Origin: Latrodectus hesperus
Lineage: Eukaryota > Arthropoda > Arachnida > Araneae > Theridiidae
Length of the DNA: 64,000 nucleotides
Direction of reading: 5' to 3'
NCBI GenBank assembly: GCA_037975125.1
Contig: CM075851.1
Location: 75,953,349-76,017,348, forward strand
This document shows positions 50,604-64,000 of the stretch, in pieces. Below the pieces are notes generated by a model. It saw only the letters and a list, made by a program, of their open reading frames with translations, was not told the DNA's origin and did no database searches. The translations under genes were made by a program, and so were the position numbers. Position 1 is the stretch's first letter. The number at the start of each line of letters is the position of its first letter.

Positions 50604-51236
50604 TTAGTCCTCAAAGTAATCACCATCGGCATCCAGCACCTTCTGCCAACGTGTCTTCAGTTGTATAATCAATCCCCTAGTGGTAATACTCAAGGGTTTT
50701 GGACGCAAAGAAATCTGTAAGTTTGGAGCAAGCCTGCTTCATTGGTGAAGGATTTCCCACAAAGATGATTATCCAAAGAATAGAAGAGATGGTAATGTGA
50801 TAGTGCAAGGTCAAATGAGTAAGGAAGATGTCATAAAGTTTCCCAACCAAGTCACTGTATGGTATCCCTGTCCACCCGCGCGTCATGCGGCCTCGCACTA
50901 TCGGCCAAGAACAGTACACCATTGTGTTATCCAGTGTTGGGCTCCTTCTGTTGCAATGCCTGTTGCACACGTTCCAATTACTGGAAGTACAGGTCCGCAG
51001 TGATGGTTTGGCTCGTTGAACCACTTGACGACTAGTCCACCACACATCAGCTTCATCACAGAGGGACAAATCTTCCTACCTGAATTTGTGAAACCAATGA
51101 CTTGCCGTACGATTATTCACTGCACTATACTGAAAAGCTTGACACATTCGGCGACTTAATGCAGCAGATGATAAGCCTGCTTTGAAGCCGTACAGCAAAC
51201 AACGCCGAACCAGCTCCTTCCATTCATCCAATTTTC
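50604..51236 (-). pseudogene. decayed, internally deleted mariner transposase
   Basis: From about 51236 the minus strand reads the mariner N-terminal DNA-binding region in one frame: LDEWKELVRRCLLYGFKAG, then RTASHWFHKFR, a TAG, and DLSLCDEADV. It then passes directly into the C-terminal half in another frame: GVLFLADSARPHDARV (second catalytic Asp kept, HDN changed to ADS) and PYSFDLALSHYHLF (third Asp replaced by His). A further frame switch gives the family C-terminus LKTRWQKVLDADGDYFED before a TAA at 50606-50604. The central part with the first Asp is absent. Multiple stops and the lost catalytic residue make it non-functional. No convincing terminal inverted repeats were found. It is clearly older than the element at 6933-7630. 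Confidence 0.85.
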
Positions 51237-54200
51237 TTCGCTATAGTAAGAGTTACGATTGATGAATTTGCAAGGTAGACCTGCTTTTATAATGACTGAT
51301 ATTCCAATCTTCTACTTACCGGTGTCTCAGCCACGTCATACACTGATTCTTATATTTATTTTCATTTTATTGAATGTCAACGTCTAAATATTAAAAAATT
51401 TAAATACTATGAAATATCTGTACTCAAAAACCACTTAGTAACAAATTGTCACTTTTATTTATAACCAATGCAAATTTGTAAACTTTTTCGCTTACACTAG
51501 TACAAGTATTTAAAAAATAAATTGTATAAAAAATTTTATCAAGAATTTATAGACAATGTTTAAAATATGATTAAATTTATAAAACTTGCAGGTTAGTTCG
51601 AGTAAATGAAATAATTGTACAATTCTATAAAACGAAAAACATTTATCCCATATTTCAGTAATAAAATATGTGTGTATCTTGGCTATTATTTCAAAACTTA
51701 ACATTAAGACCACCAACAATAATTAATATATATGTGTGTGCATGTTTATTTTAGTAACTTAAATTTAAGAACGGAACACATAAAAAATAAATGCAAACTG
51801 AGAGAGAGAAATTTTAGTACATATCCAAAAGAATAGTTGTGTAACTAAACATTCAGTGAACAAAACCAAAATTTATTCGTAAAACATATACAACAACGAT
51901 ATTCAATAATTAAATGTTTTACCTTAGTCTGATGTAATTTATTCTTTCATTTCCTAACATTAATTTGTGATTTTTCGATTCTTTATAGAAAGTACATTTA
52001 AAAATTAGAAAATTTTTGATATCGTGTATTAATATTTATCAAAATTAATAAAAAATATTATTCAAGTATTTTGGATGAATAAATTATAAGCAAATTTATA
52101 ATATAACATTGTTGTCAATGATGAATGTATTAAAGGACATTTTAGAAAAAGAAATGAAATATTTAAATATGAAAATCATTTTTATTTCAATGGAATTTTT
52201 TTTCAATTTCAACTTCACCATAATATTTTTTAGTAAATAAATTTATGTAAATAAATCACTTTACATCTTTACCTTTATGTAATGATTATATAAATATCTC
52301 TTCAATAATAGTATTCATTTTTTTCATGTTTAACTAATTTATATACCTTTTCATTTCGACTAGTATGAATCATTATTTTTCAAATCATATACTAAAGTAT
52401 TTAATCTAATGTATTACGTATATTCCCAAGAACTGCTTAATGTGTCCCTTATAAGAATTTATCTAGATTTATTTATTATATAAATGCAATTTTACTGTAA
52501 AATTAAGATAGTATAAACATATAACCCGAATAATTCAGCTAATTTAATATGAAGAAATGTTTTTATAGAATTAATAATTTATGTGAAAGAGTCCTAAAAT
52601 CGTAAAAGCTAAATAGTTGATTTATTAAAGCATTTTTAGAATTTTACTTTCTTAATAAATGCGAGCAAATAGGAAAATTAGTTTGTATTTTGTTTTTTAG
52701 ATAGTACTAGTTTCATTAAAAATAACATTAAAGCAAACGCTTATAGAGAGCTGTTTACCTGTTACGGACAAAAAAATGTGTTAAATCAACATCAAATTGA
52801 TAAAATAGAACCAAATATATTTATGGAATAAATTTCTATATATATCTAGTCACGAGCTGGATTTCCTATAGGTGAAGACTTATTGAGAGAAAGAAATAAC
52901 TTACTTAAATAATTTAATTTTCTGTAACGTTACATACGGAACTCTTAAGTTGCAAACGTTGGCATTGAACTCTATCAAATCAATCATTTGCTTAGTGTTA
53001 TATATAAAATGCTGGTAAAATTCAGTCCTCTCATAAACTGTACATGGCTCTCACTAATGCTTATACTTAACTCAGATTTTTTCCTAGGACGCTTCCTTTT
53101 GTTTTCTAATTACATAAAATAGAGCAATAATTCAAATAAAATCATAATAATAGTTAAAAAAAATTGTAATACGGACCTATATTAGTAACGTGTATATAAA
53201 GTGAATCTATTACATTTGAAGCAAGCATGATAGATTCATATTTTACTTGGAATTATTCTCCAAACATTCATTACAATTTTAGGTTACACTTAATAATAGG
53301 AATGCTTTCCGGAGCACTTATTGTCTTAACTGAAGTTAGACACATTTTACAAAAAATTTTAATATTTCTTAAAAAGTTATATAAATTTAGCCAAAAACAT
53401 AATGCGCTATTAAAGATGTCATTAAAACTTTTAAAAATTCTAAGTAGTAAGTAAATGTTGGTTCCAAATGTAGAAGCACACAGTTTTGGATTAGCAATGT
53501 CTTAATAAAAGAAAACCAAAGTAAAATATTTCTATCTTATTATAATAAAATACATTATGTGAATGATAATACAGAATCTCTAAAAAACGTTCAGTAAAAT
53601 TAATATTCATAATCACGAAACTAATATTCTATTATTACATTATTAAGCTAAAATCAAAGATTTATTAATTTTTTAATGATGATTTCTCATAAGAAGCGAA
53701 AAATCACTTCACAATTGTATTAAAAGTGTAATTATTATATAAATAGTAATTGTAATAAAAGTTTTTTGTATGTGAAGAAAAATTTCCCAAACATAAAAAA
53801 ACTCTAATACAATAGGAAAAATGGTTCATCAATGTGTACATTCTTTACTTAAACTCAAATGGCATCCATTGAATCGGAAATAAAGAGAGATGTCCAAGGT
53901 ATTGCATATTTATTTTTTTATTTTATAAGATGCATAATAAATATAATCAACTAGATTGTTTCCTATTTTATGAAATGCCTAATCTTAGAAAAATATATGA
54001 ACAAAATAAAGTTTATAACTATCTAACATTTACTCTTTTATGTTATTAACATTTTCAACTAATTATTGTGGGCCAATTTATTTCACTTCAACAAAAACCC
54101 AAAAAATAAGAGTTTTAACATTTATCAAAATAAATTTACTGAAATGTTTAGTAATAAAAATTTGCATAAAATGGAAAAAAATAAATGTTTAGGTTTTAAA

Positions 54201-56879
54201 TTTCTACATCTCATGTTTTTAATCCACAGAGCTTAAAAATGAGAGAAATTCTCAAATATTCATATATTCAAATAAAAATCCTCAAATTTGTAACATTAAA
54301 TTAACATCGGAGAAAAACCAGACAACTTGGCTCAAGGCTATTTAAAATATAAATTTTTATCAGAATCTGGCATCAAGATTTTTTCAAGTTTAAGTATTTA
54401 TGGCGAAATATAAATTCAATAAAGTTTTTTCAATTTATTCTATTCTTAAATTCTATGTACATCAAAATATTTACTGGTTAAAAATATTTATAATCTTAAG
54501 TAGTTAAAAATATTTATATTATAAAGTTTATATTTTACATTTTAAATAACTTTGATAATATGAGAATACCATTAAATTTTACAAAATTTACTCTAAAAGT
54601 AATTTGTATTAAACTTTCCAAAATGCTATATAAAATCCATTACCTGCAGAGTATAAATTTTCTTTTATTAACATGTAAATACAAAATATAATCAATTTTC
54701 AAACACAATGATTTTATTTTATTGAATTTCATGAAGAAAAAACTTATATATAATTTCTAAAACTTATACTTTAAAAAATAACATTTTTCTTTCATTCAGA
54801 CACTAAAAAGAATTTTAAACTGTAGATAATTTAACACAAGAGGCATTATTTTATTTAGAAAAACTTTTCACATTTATTCTTTGGTTAAGATACAGTAATC
54901 AATATTTTTTTTCTTTCATATATACTGTTTTAAATTTAAGACTGGGTTTTAAAACTAACTTTTGTATAAGTAGATAAATTCTCTAAGGATATTTTATTCG
55001 ACTTGTCTCTTTGTGTGGTTATTTTATTCATATTTGCTTTAATTTAGTTAGGATGAAATGCTTAAAGTGTATCGCAAGCACCATAAAAATCCACACTCGA
55101 GGTAGAAAACAATCATAAGAACTACTGAGTTGACCACTAGGCCCCAAATCAATTCAATTTCCGATTAATAATTCAGTAAAAATTTATAAAATTTAAACAA
55201 ATTATTAATCTATATTAAATTTCCTAGAAAAAATTTATTTAAAATTATTCCGATAGAAACTAACTATATAAAATAGCAGTATTTTTAAATGTTTAGTTTG
55301 TCACAGATACTTTTTAATGAGCATTAGTTTATCGTAAATACTGTAAATAATAATCCAAGATTGCAAGCATAATTTATATGATATAAAAATTTATATTAAA
55401 CATAAATCAGAATTTAATAAAAGAGATACGTTTTGTTAATGCAAACTGAACAATCGATTGTACAATGAAACATTAAACTATGTTTACAACATGAAGATAA
55501 ATGATTAACAACATAAAGAACAAAGAAGGAAAAAATTTTCAACAACATAAAAGAGTGAATTTTTCTACAAAGTAGATAATAGATTCTAGCCAAATAATCT
55601 TTGTTGTAATGGATATGTAATTTCCATATAGAGTATAAAAGTTTGTCACGATTCAGAATCTACTTTAATTCGTAGATCTTCATTGAATAAGCCTCAGATT
55701 GTAAAAAAATTTATCTTAGTCACAAGGCAAATATCAAAAGTGTTTCTAACCACTTAAACATTGCTGATTTCTCTTTGATTACATGAATTTAAGAGACTTA
55801 TATTAATGCTTAGGATTTTTAGCAAAATTAATTGCTTTTTCAAGCTCTTAATTTTTTTATGAGATATTCCTTCTTTTGGGTTATAGCAGAAAAAATCTTT
55901 CCCTAGAAATATATTGTTTTGTTCGAGAAAATGACTAGAACAATATCTTAAAATTGCGGGATCCTTTGGTAAACTATAAGGAAATTGCTTAAAATACTAA
56001 TGTTAAGAACAGGCACAAATTCAAACTTGAATAAATATTGAACTATGATGAAATTGCATACTCCATAATAATAATTTTGAGATTTTAATTAATATTTTAC
56101 ATCTATTGTAAGGTTACAAAATGAAATAAATATATAATGATTAAATAAAGATAAATTTAACTAAATCAGTTTGTCATTCCCTTGAATCAACATATTAACC
56201 TTCTGGATTGAAGTTCGTTAAGCATTGAATTACAATTCTTATTCTAGTAATTATTTTGTATTACATTAACATTATATTATCTTTAACATCATTCCTTACC
56301 TTATTCATTGTTAAACATCAACATCAAAACAATAATGTTTACAATAAGTATTTTATTACAAAACATATTGAACTATAAAACTCGTTATATTGTTTGGTTT
56401 AATATAGCTCTAAAAACACAAAAGTATTTTTTTATTTATTTTCAATAAAAAAATAATTTTAATCAGTATTTAATAAATTTATCCTTGATCATTATTCAGT
56501 TGCGAATTCCAAACATGCCCTTATTTATTTTAAACGTTAGTATTCAAGTTACTAATTATTACTTGATAATATTTGTTAAATTATGTAATTGAAAATCATA
56601 ATAGTAATCAAATGTTACTCTATTTGCAGCAAAAATGTTCAAAAGAAATCTTACATTTTAACGTCAAACTTGTTATAGTTACAACTAATATGTTGAGAAA
56701 AAGTTGTCAAATATTATTTAACACCTCAACCTTACGCTCTAAGCATCTATTGTTTTCTTAAAATGAAGGAACAAACATTGATAAAAAAAATTGATATTTT
56801 AACCATGGATTCATTCTCCGTCACTAAATGTAACTGTTCCAATACTCTGTAACTAATATTAAACTTAAAGAGTGAGTCA
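51237..56879. other. A+T-rich DNA, nothing recognised
   Basis: Longest featureless stretch of the window (5.6 kb). No protein-like frame, RNA gene or transposon terminus recognised. The frame 53227-53454 (+) is Leu/Lys/Ile-rich with no domain. Confidence 0.55.
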
Positions 56880-57035
56880 TCACGCGAGAAACAATGTCAT
56901 TTTAAGGAATTTTCCTTGACATAAGAACAGGGTCTTCTTACACCAATCGATTTACCGATAAACGGATAACTTCTCCATTTCATTCATTCTTTTTTCTTAA
57001 GAATAAATGTGAACCTTTCAAAACATGTTTACGGC
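56880..57035 (-). repeat. second old dispersed repeat family, copy B
   Basis: Inverted and diverged relative to the copy at 48220-48375; see that entry for the shared blocks. Confidence 0.6.
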
Positions 57036-58308
57036 ATCAAGTTCTATTTCTTTTTCTTTTACATATCGTCCGAAAAAAAGTTATTGAAGGTATCTGAAAA
57101 GGAAAATAAATACTCGAAGTTCAATACTTTGGAAAGTATCTCTTGCAATTTTTTTCATTATTATAGAAATTTATTTTAAATTCTGTTATTTTAATAGCAA
57201 ATTTTGTATTTAAAAAAACAATTTGATATAATAGCAAGATGTTTATTATTGACTAAAACATTTGCTACTTTTAAAATAAAAATATGAATGCTTTATTTTA
57301 TATTATAAATGAGTCTCCAATTTTCGACTGAAACAACTCAGAAATGAGTTGATCAGATGAGGAAATAGTGACAAAAGTCACCAAAAAAATACTTAATATT
57401 TCATTTTATTTGTGTGGTATATTTGCTATGCAAAGAAAAATGGTTAATTGATTTTAATATTTATCATATTAAAACCAATTATCTACTTTCAATTACTATA
57501 TGCAAAATTTACTATTTGTATCACTAACAGAAAGATAACTTATTTTCAAGTGAATAAAATCTTTTCATTGCACTTAAAATATTATTTTGTTTCGAATTTT
57601 TACTATATACAAGATTTTAAAATCATGCACTTCTCTCCATGGATTCGTCTCATTTAGATATAACACAATATCGTATTTCTCTACAATAATTTCACGATTT
57701 ATATTAAATTCTTTATTTATTACTTATCATATATTAATAAAGATAAACATGATATTTTTATAAAACTGAGTACTATAATATTAGAACATAGTCAAATTTT
57801 TCACCAACAAATCTCAAAGTAGTTCTCATTCCTATTGATTCAAATTATGAATAGTGAAAAAGTTTGAGACAATATACTTTCATTGGCGTCCATGAGACCA
57901 TAAATAAAAATTTTGAACAAATAATTTAATATATATAATACACTTTTACTGGTTTTTTCATAACCTTACTATGGATTTGAAATAATGCTGTATTATTTCA
58001 AATGAAATATATCATGCGTTTAATCCTAAGCCCTGTTGAATAGCAAAAAATGAATTTGAAGTTATATTCAAAAAAGATGACTATTTTATTTAATACTTGG
58101 GAATTTATTGTGTTATTTCCATAATGATTTTAATAATATTTATGATTCCAGAAAAGTCTCTCAGAAATTAATGATGATGCGAATAATTATGAAGCTGTGC
58201 AACAGCTTTCAATTAATAATTAACCCTGATGCCTTCGAAGGAAAAATTAAAATCAATTAAAATTTGAAAGTAAAAACAGAAGGCGAAAGTATTGCTTTAT
58301 ATGTTTGT
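57036..58308. other. A+T-rich DNA, nothing recognised
   Basis: No supported feature. Confidence 0.55.
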
Positions 58309-59384
<1,076 letters not shown>

Positions 59385-59545
59385 GGTTTGCCACTCAACA
59401 TTCGTTTTTTGCACATAACGACTCATTAGACCGGAACCTAAGGCTTAAAATGTATTCCGAACCACTACAAACGTCCAAGATCAAAATGGGATTAGAACTT
59501 AGAACTATTGAAGCAAAGACAATAGCACAAACCATTTGGCTACCT
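59385..59545 (-). mobile_element. diverged copy of the 46908-type SINE
   Basis: The plus strand matches the reverse complement of 46908-47098 over its full length: ggtttg, cactcaac, cattcgttttttgcaca, attagaccgg, cgaaccactacaaac, gggatt(a/c)gaac, ccat(t)tggct. The B box is mutated, so this copy is old. The 102-codon plus-strand frame at 59261-59569, which looks superficially protein-like, is mostly this SINE read backwards and is not a gene. Confidence 0.85.
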
Positions 59546-61574
59546 GTTTGGATATACGAGTATGTCTAACTATTATCTCTGCTACTTTCTTTTGATTCTT
59601 GTGTGACAATATTTTGTATTAAGAAAACGGGCTGATATATATATATATATAGTTACTCTTGTATGCAAACTTGAGATTTGTTAATACATAAATTCGATTG
59701 TAAATTTTTAGATTGAATTCCAAAACAGATGATGCATTTCTTAAACCATTTTTATAAAACTAATAAATCAAAAAAGATCATTTTAAGTTTAACTGGGGAA
59801 AAAAATACATATATGTTATACAACAATTTAAAGTTGCCATTTATGGGAATTTAATAGAATAAAAAACAAATGGTAAATTTAAAAGAATATATATACTAGA
59901 GAGAGAGAGAGTTTTACATGGAAAATCGAAGTTAATTAAATGTCTTCTAAATTTATTATTCAGTCTGTATTAAAGCTTCTTTACCTAGTTTTATAAGGAG
60001 TATTAAAATTTACATGAGAATAATACATTATTCCGATTAGTTCTTATAAGCATATATTTTTGCTTACTGAAATATTTGTCATTTAATATTCGAGGTTTAT
60101 ACCGTAATGAATTACAGGAATATTTTAAATACGATACAAAATCAGGGATATAAATTGTCTAGATAATATAAATTGTCTTGGTTTAACCTTTTTCACAAAT
60201 AACCACGAAGCAATGCTCTTTATGGATCACTAGGCTGTAATGAGATTTTCTTACGAGCATTCGAAGCTCCTCGAAAGCAATAAGAGCATTGTGTTGAACG
60301 TCATTCAAAGAATAATTCTCTACAGACTCTATAATTGTTTTTCATTTGCTCTACTGAAAGATCAAATGTTTGTTGAATTGTTCTTTTTTGTTGAAATAAA
60401 GTGTGTAGACAGCTAATTGAAAACTATTCGTTTATTTACAGAATTTCTAGTTGGTGATTTTATTGTTAAATCTGTCAACTAAAGATTTTTATGCTAAACA
60501 AATTAAATGTAGAAATAAAGAATTTTTTCTTCTCTACAAAAAATAATCGTAATTATTTATTTATCAAATATCATGTCATCACTTTATTTGATAATTGAAT
60601 TTCTCCTATTAATGTAACAATGGTTTCCCAACTAATCTAGTGAAAATTTCTTTACTTTTGTATTGTTGTAGCAAAACTTGTAGATCCCCGGCATTTTTCA
60701 TTATAACTAAATTTTATAATATTTATAATATAAGTTTTATAATATTTTAGTGTAGTAGAATCCCCAGCTCCTTGTTAATCTATCGCATTTTATGCTTCGT
60801 TTTCACCTTCGTTCGTTTTACGCTTCATCATCATTTTATTAGGCTGTTTGTCAATTAATGGCCGATATGATGAAGACGGAGGTAGAATAAAAAAATATTT
60901 ATTTCAAATATATTTATGTTCACACTATCATTTTTAAAAATATGGAGTGGAATTCCAGTCAAATAAATTGAATTTTTTTAACTTTTTAAAACCTACAACC
61001 TCATCAATCTTTAATAATTTAAACTATCAGTTAAAAATTTCTAATACAGCCTATTTGAAATCACATCATTTTTACTTAAATAACAAAAATGATTTAGACA
61101 AATCTAATCCTTATCATGTACTGAAAATTACTCAAAATTTTTAAAAATGTTCATAAACAAATACTACCACCTGTTATATTTCTTTTACAGACATTTATCA
61201 ACACTGATATAATTCCTAAAGAAATTATTAAATTACTACACGACTATTTTATTCAAAATATAAAGTATTAATGGTATAATTGAATAATATTTTATGAATT
61301 TTATTAAAAGCGTAAAGTAATTTTTCTACTTTTCATTTGATTTTACTGGCGCCAGATCCCCAGAGGATATAAACTGTACTGAAAACAAAGTAATGTTTTA
61401 TGAAGGTGCTTGAGTAAATCATAGGTTAAAAAATAATTGAGGATGTTGAGATGAATGACTTAGAAAAATGAAGGCACTAATACAAATTCACACATGAAAG
61501 TCAGAAATAAGAGACAGATAAATGTTATAAAAAAAACGTCGATGTTTTTTGAGAACCATGATAGTTTCGCGAAA
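59546..61574. other. A+T-rich DNA with one spaced inverted repeat
   Basis: caatgctctt (60211-60220) has its exact complement at 60282-60291, enclosing a 61-base stretch. There is a short (GA)n at 59900-59911. No gene recognised. Confidence 0.5.
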
Positions 61575-62015
61575 TTAATACCATCTAGAGTAGGTTTTAC
61601 TTGATTGTTTTTTGTATTTGTTTTTTCTGAGATGAAGTAGAGGTATACATTTCCATACCTGCTTATAAAGAGGAGATATCAATTGTTCCTTTAATACTTT
61701 TTTCTCCAGATTTTTTTTTTTAATTTTTGTATCATCAGTCTTAGATTTATTGGTAACTGAAAGAGATTTCTTTTTGTCATTAGAAGTTAATGGCAAAGTT
61801 GGTTTAGATGACAGAGATATTGCAGATATTGGAAAATTACTCTTCTTTCCTGAATTGTTATTTATTTTTGAATCTGTTTATAAAGTAGAAGAATAGGAAA
61901 TGTTAACTTTTGATGTTCTGCTTATTTGTCTTGCTTCCGGGAAAGTAGTATTTTGTTTTATTTTGATTGCAATTATCTCTTCCTCCAAGATCCATATAGG
62001 GCAAGATTTGAAAAA
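61575..62015 (-). pseudogene. remnant of a non-LTR retrotransposon ORF1 (gag-like)
   Basis: The minus strand, in one frame with a single TAA near 61883, reads CPIWILEEEIIAIKIKQN, TTFPEARQISR, then a Ser/Thr/Lys-rich tail ending at a stop beside 61575. The pattern C-P-x(4)-E..I..IK......F.EAR is what follows the last zinc knuckle in jockey-type ORF1 (nucleic-acid-binding) proteins, where a low-complexity Ser/Lys region comes next. The upstream zinc knuckles are missing, so the element is 5'-truncated or broken near 62015. No ORF2 follows. The family assignment rests on motif memory only. Confidence 0.5.

Positions 62016-64000
<1,985 letters not shown>

Overview
This window looks like an A+T-rich arachnid genome segment, most likely from a spider. 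That assignment is an inference. It rests on the very A+T-rich, microsatellite-laden background, several tRNA-headed SINEs, mariner elements, jockey-like non-LTR debris, and a Ty3/gypsy element whose Gag carries MKAGQEE-type heptads; I recall this mix from orb-weaver genomes but could not search for it. No complete host protein-coding gene is visible. Apart from mobile elements, the window reads as a gene desert or a very long intron, with only a few speculative exon-like stretches.

Layout. 1-6150: A+T-rich DNA, two GT/GC microsatellites and one copy of an old dispersed repeat (about 3345-3690). 6165-8033: a compact nest of a SINE (-), a (TA)n tract, an internally deleted DD34D mariner with 52-bp terminal inverted repeats, and a second SINE (+) sharing the same 3' end. 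8463-8768: an unrecognised 101-codon ORF. 8770-19170: A+T-rich DNA with palindromes, a small G+C-richer island (12121-12400), a duplicated segment (13991-14095), an old repeat and long (TA)n. 19181-26560: remnants of three retroposon types, namely a CAA-tailed retroposon in two copies and two 5'-truncated non-LTR retrotransposon ends. 31085-32385: a 1.3-kb Tc1/mariner element whose second and third catalytic aspartates are 41 residues apart, with stops and frameshifts. 35523-41815: a 6.3-kb Ty3/gypsy LTR retrotransposon on the minus strand. 45600-47500: two tRNA-derived SINEs with target-site duplications, set among degraded repeats. 50604-51236: a third, decayed mariner. 56880-62015: further old repeats, a compound TA/GT/GA microsatellite, a diverged SINE and a non-LTR gag-like remnant. 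The last 2 kb holds only (TA)n and A+T-rich DNA.

The LTR retrotransposon is the one element that still looks nearly functional. Its two 605-bp LTRs appear identical except for the last 10 bases. It has a primer-binding site matching a tRNA-Leu 3' end, a polypurine tract, and gag, protease-RT-RNase H and integrase reading frames. Gag and Pol are joined by what reads as a textbook -1 ribosomal frameshift signal: heptamer GGGAAAC, an 8-nt spacer, a GC-rich hairpin, and a loop-to-downstream pairing that would form a pseudoknot. A second frame change separates RNase H from integrase; this could be a disabling deletion, an assembly error or something programmed. I see no new multi-gene system. The most checkable novel points are the frameshift signal, the mismatched LTR terminus without a target duplication, the DD41D transposon, and several unclassified dispersed repeat families.
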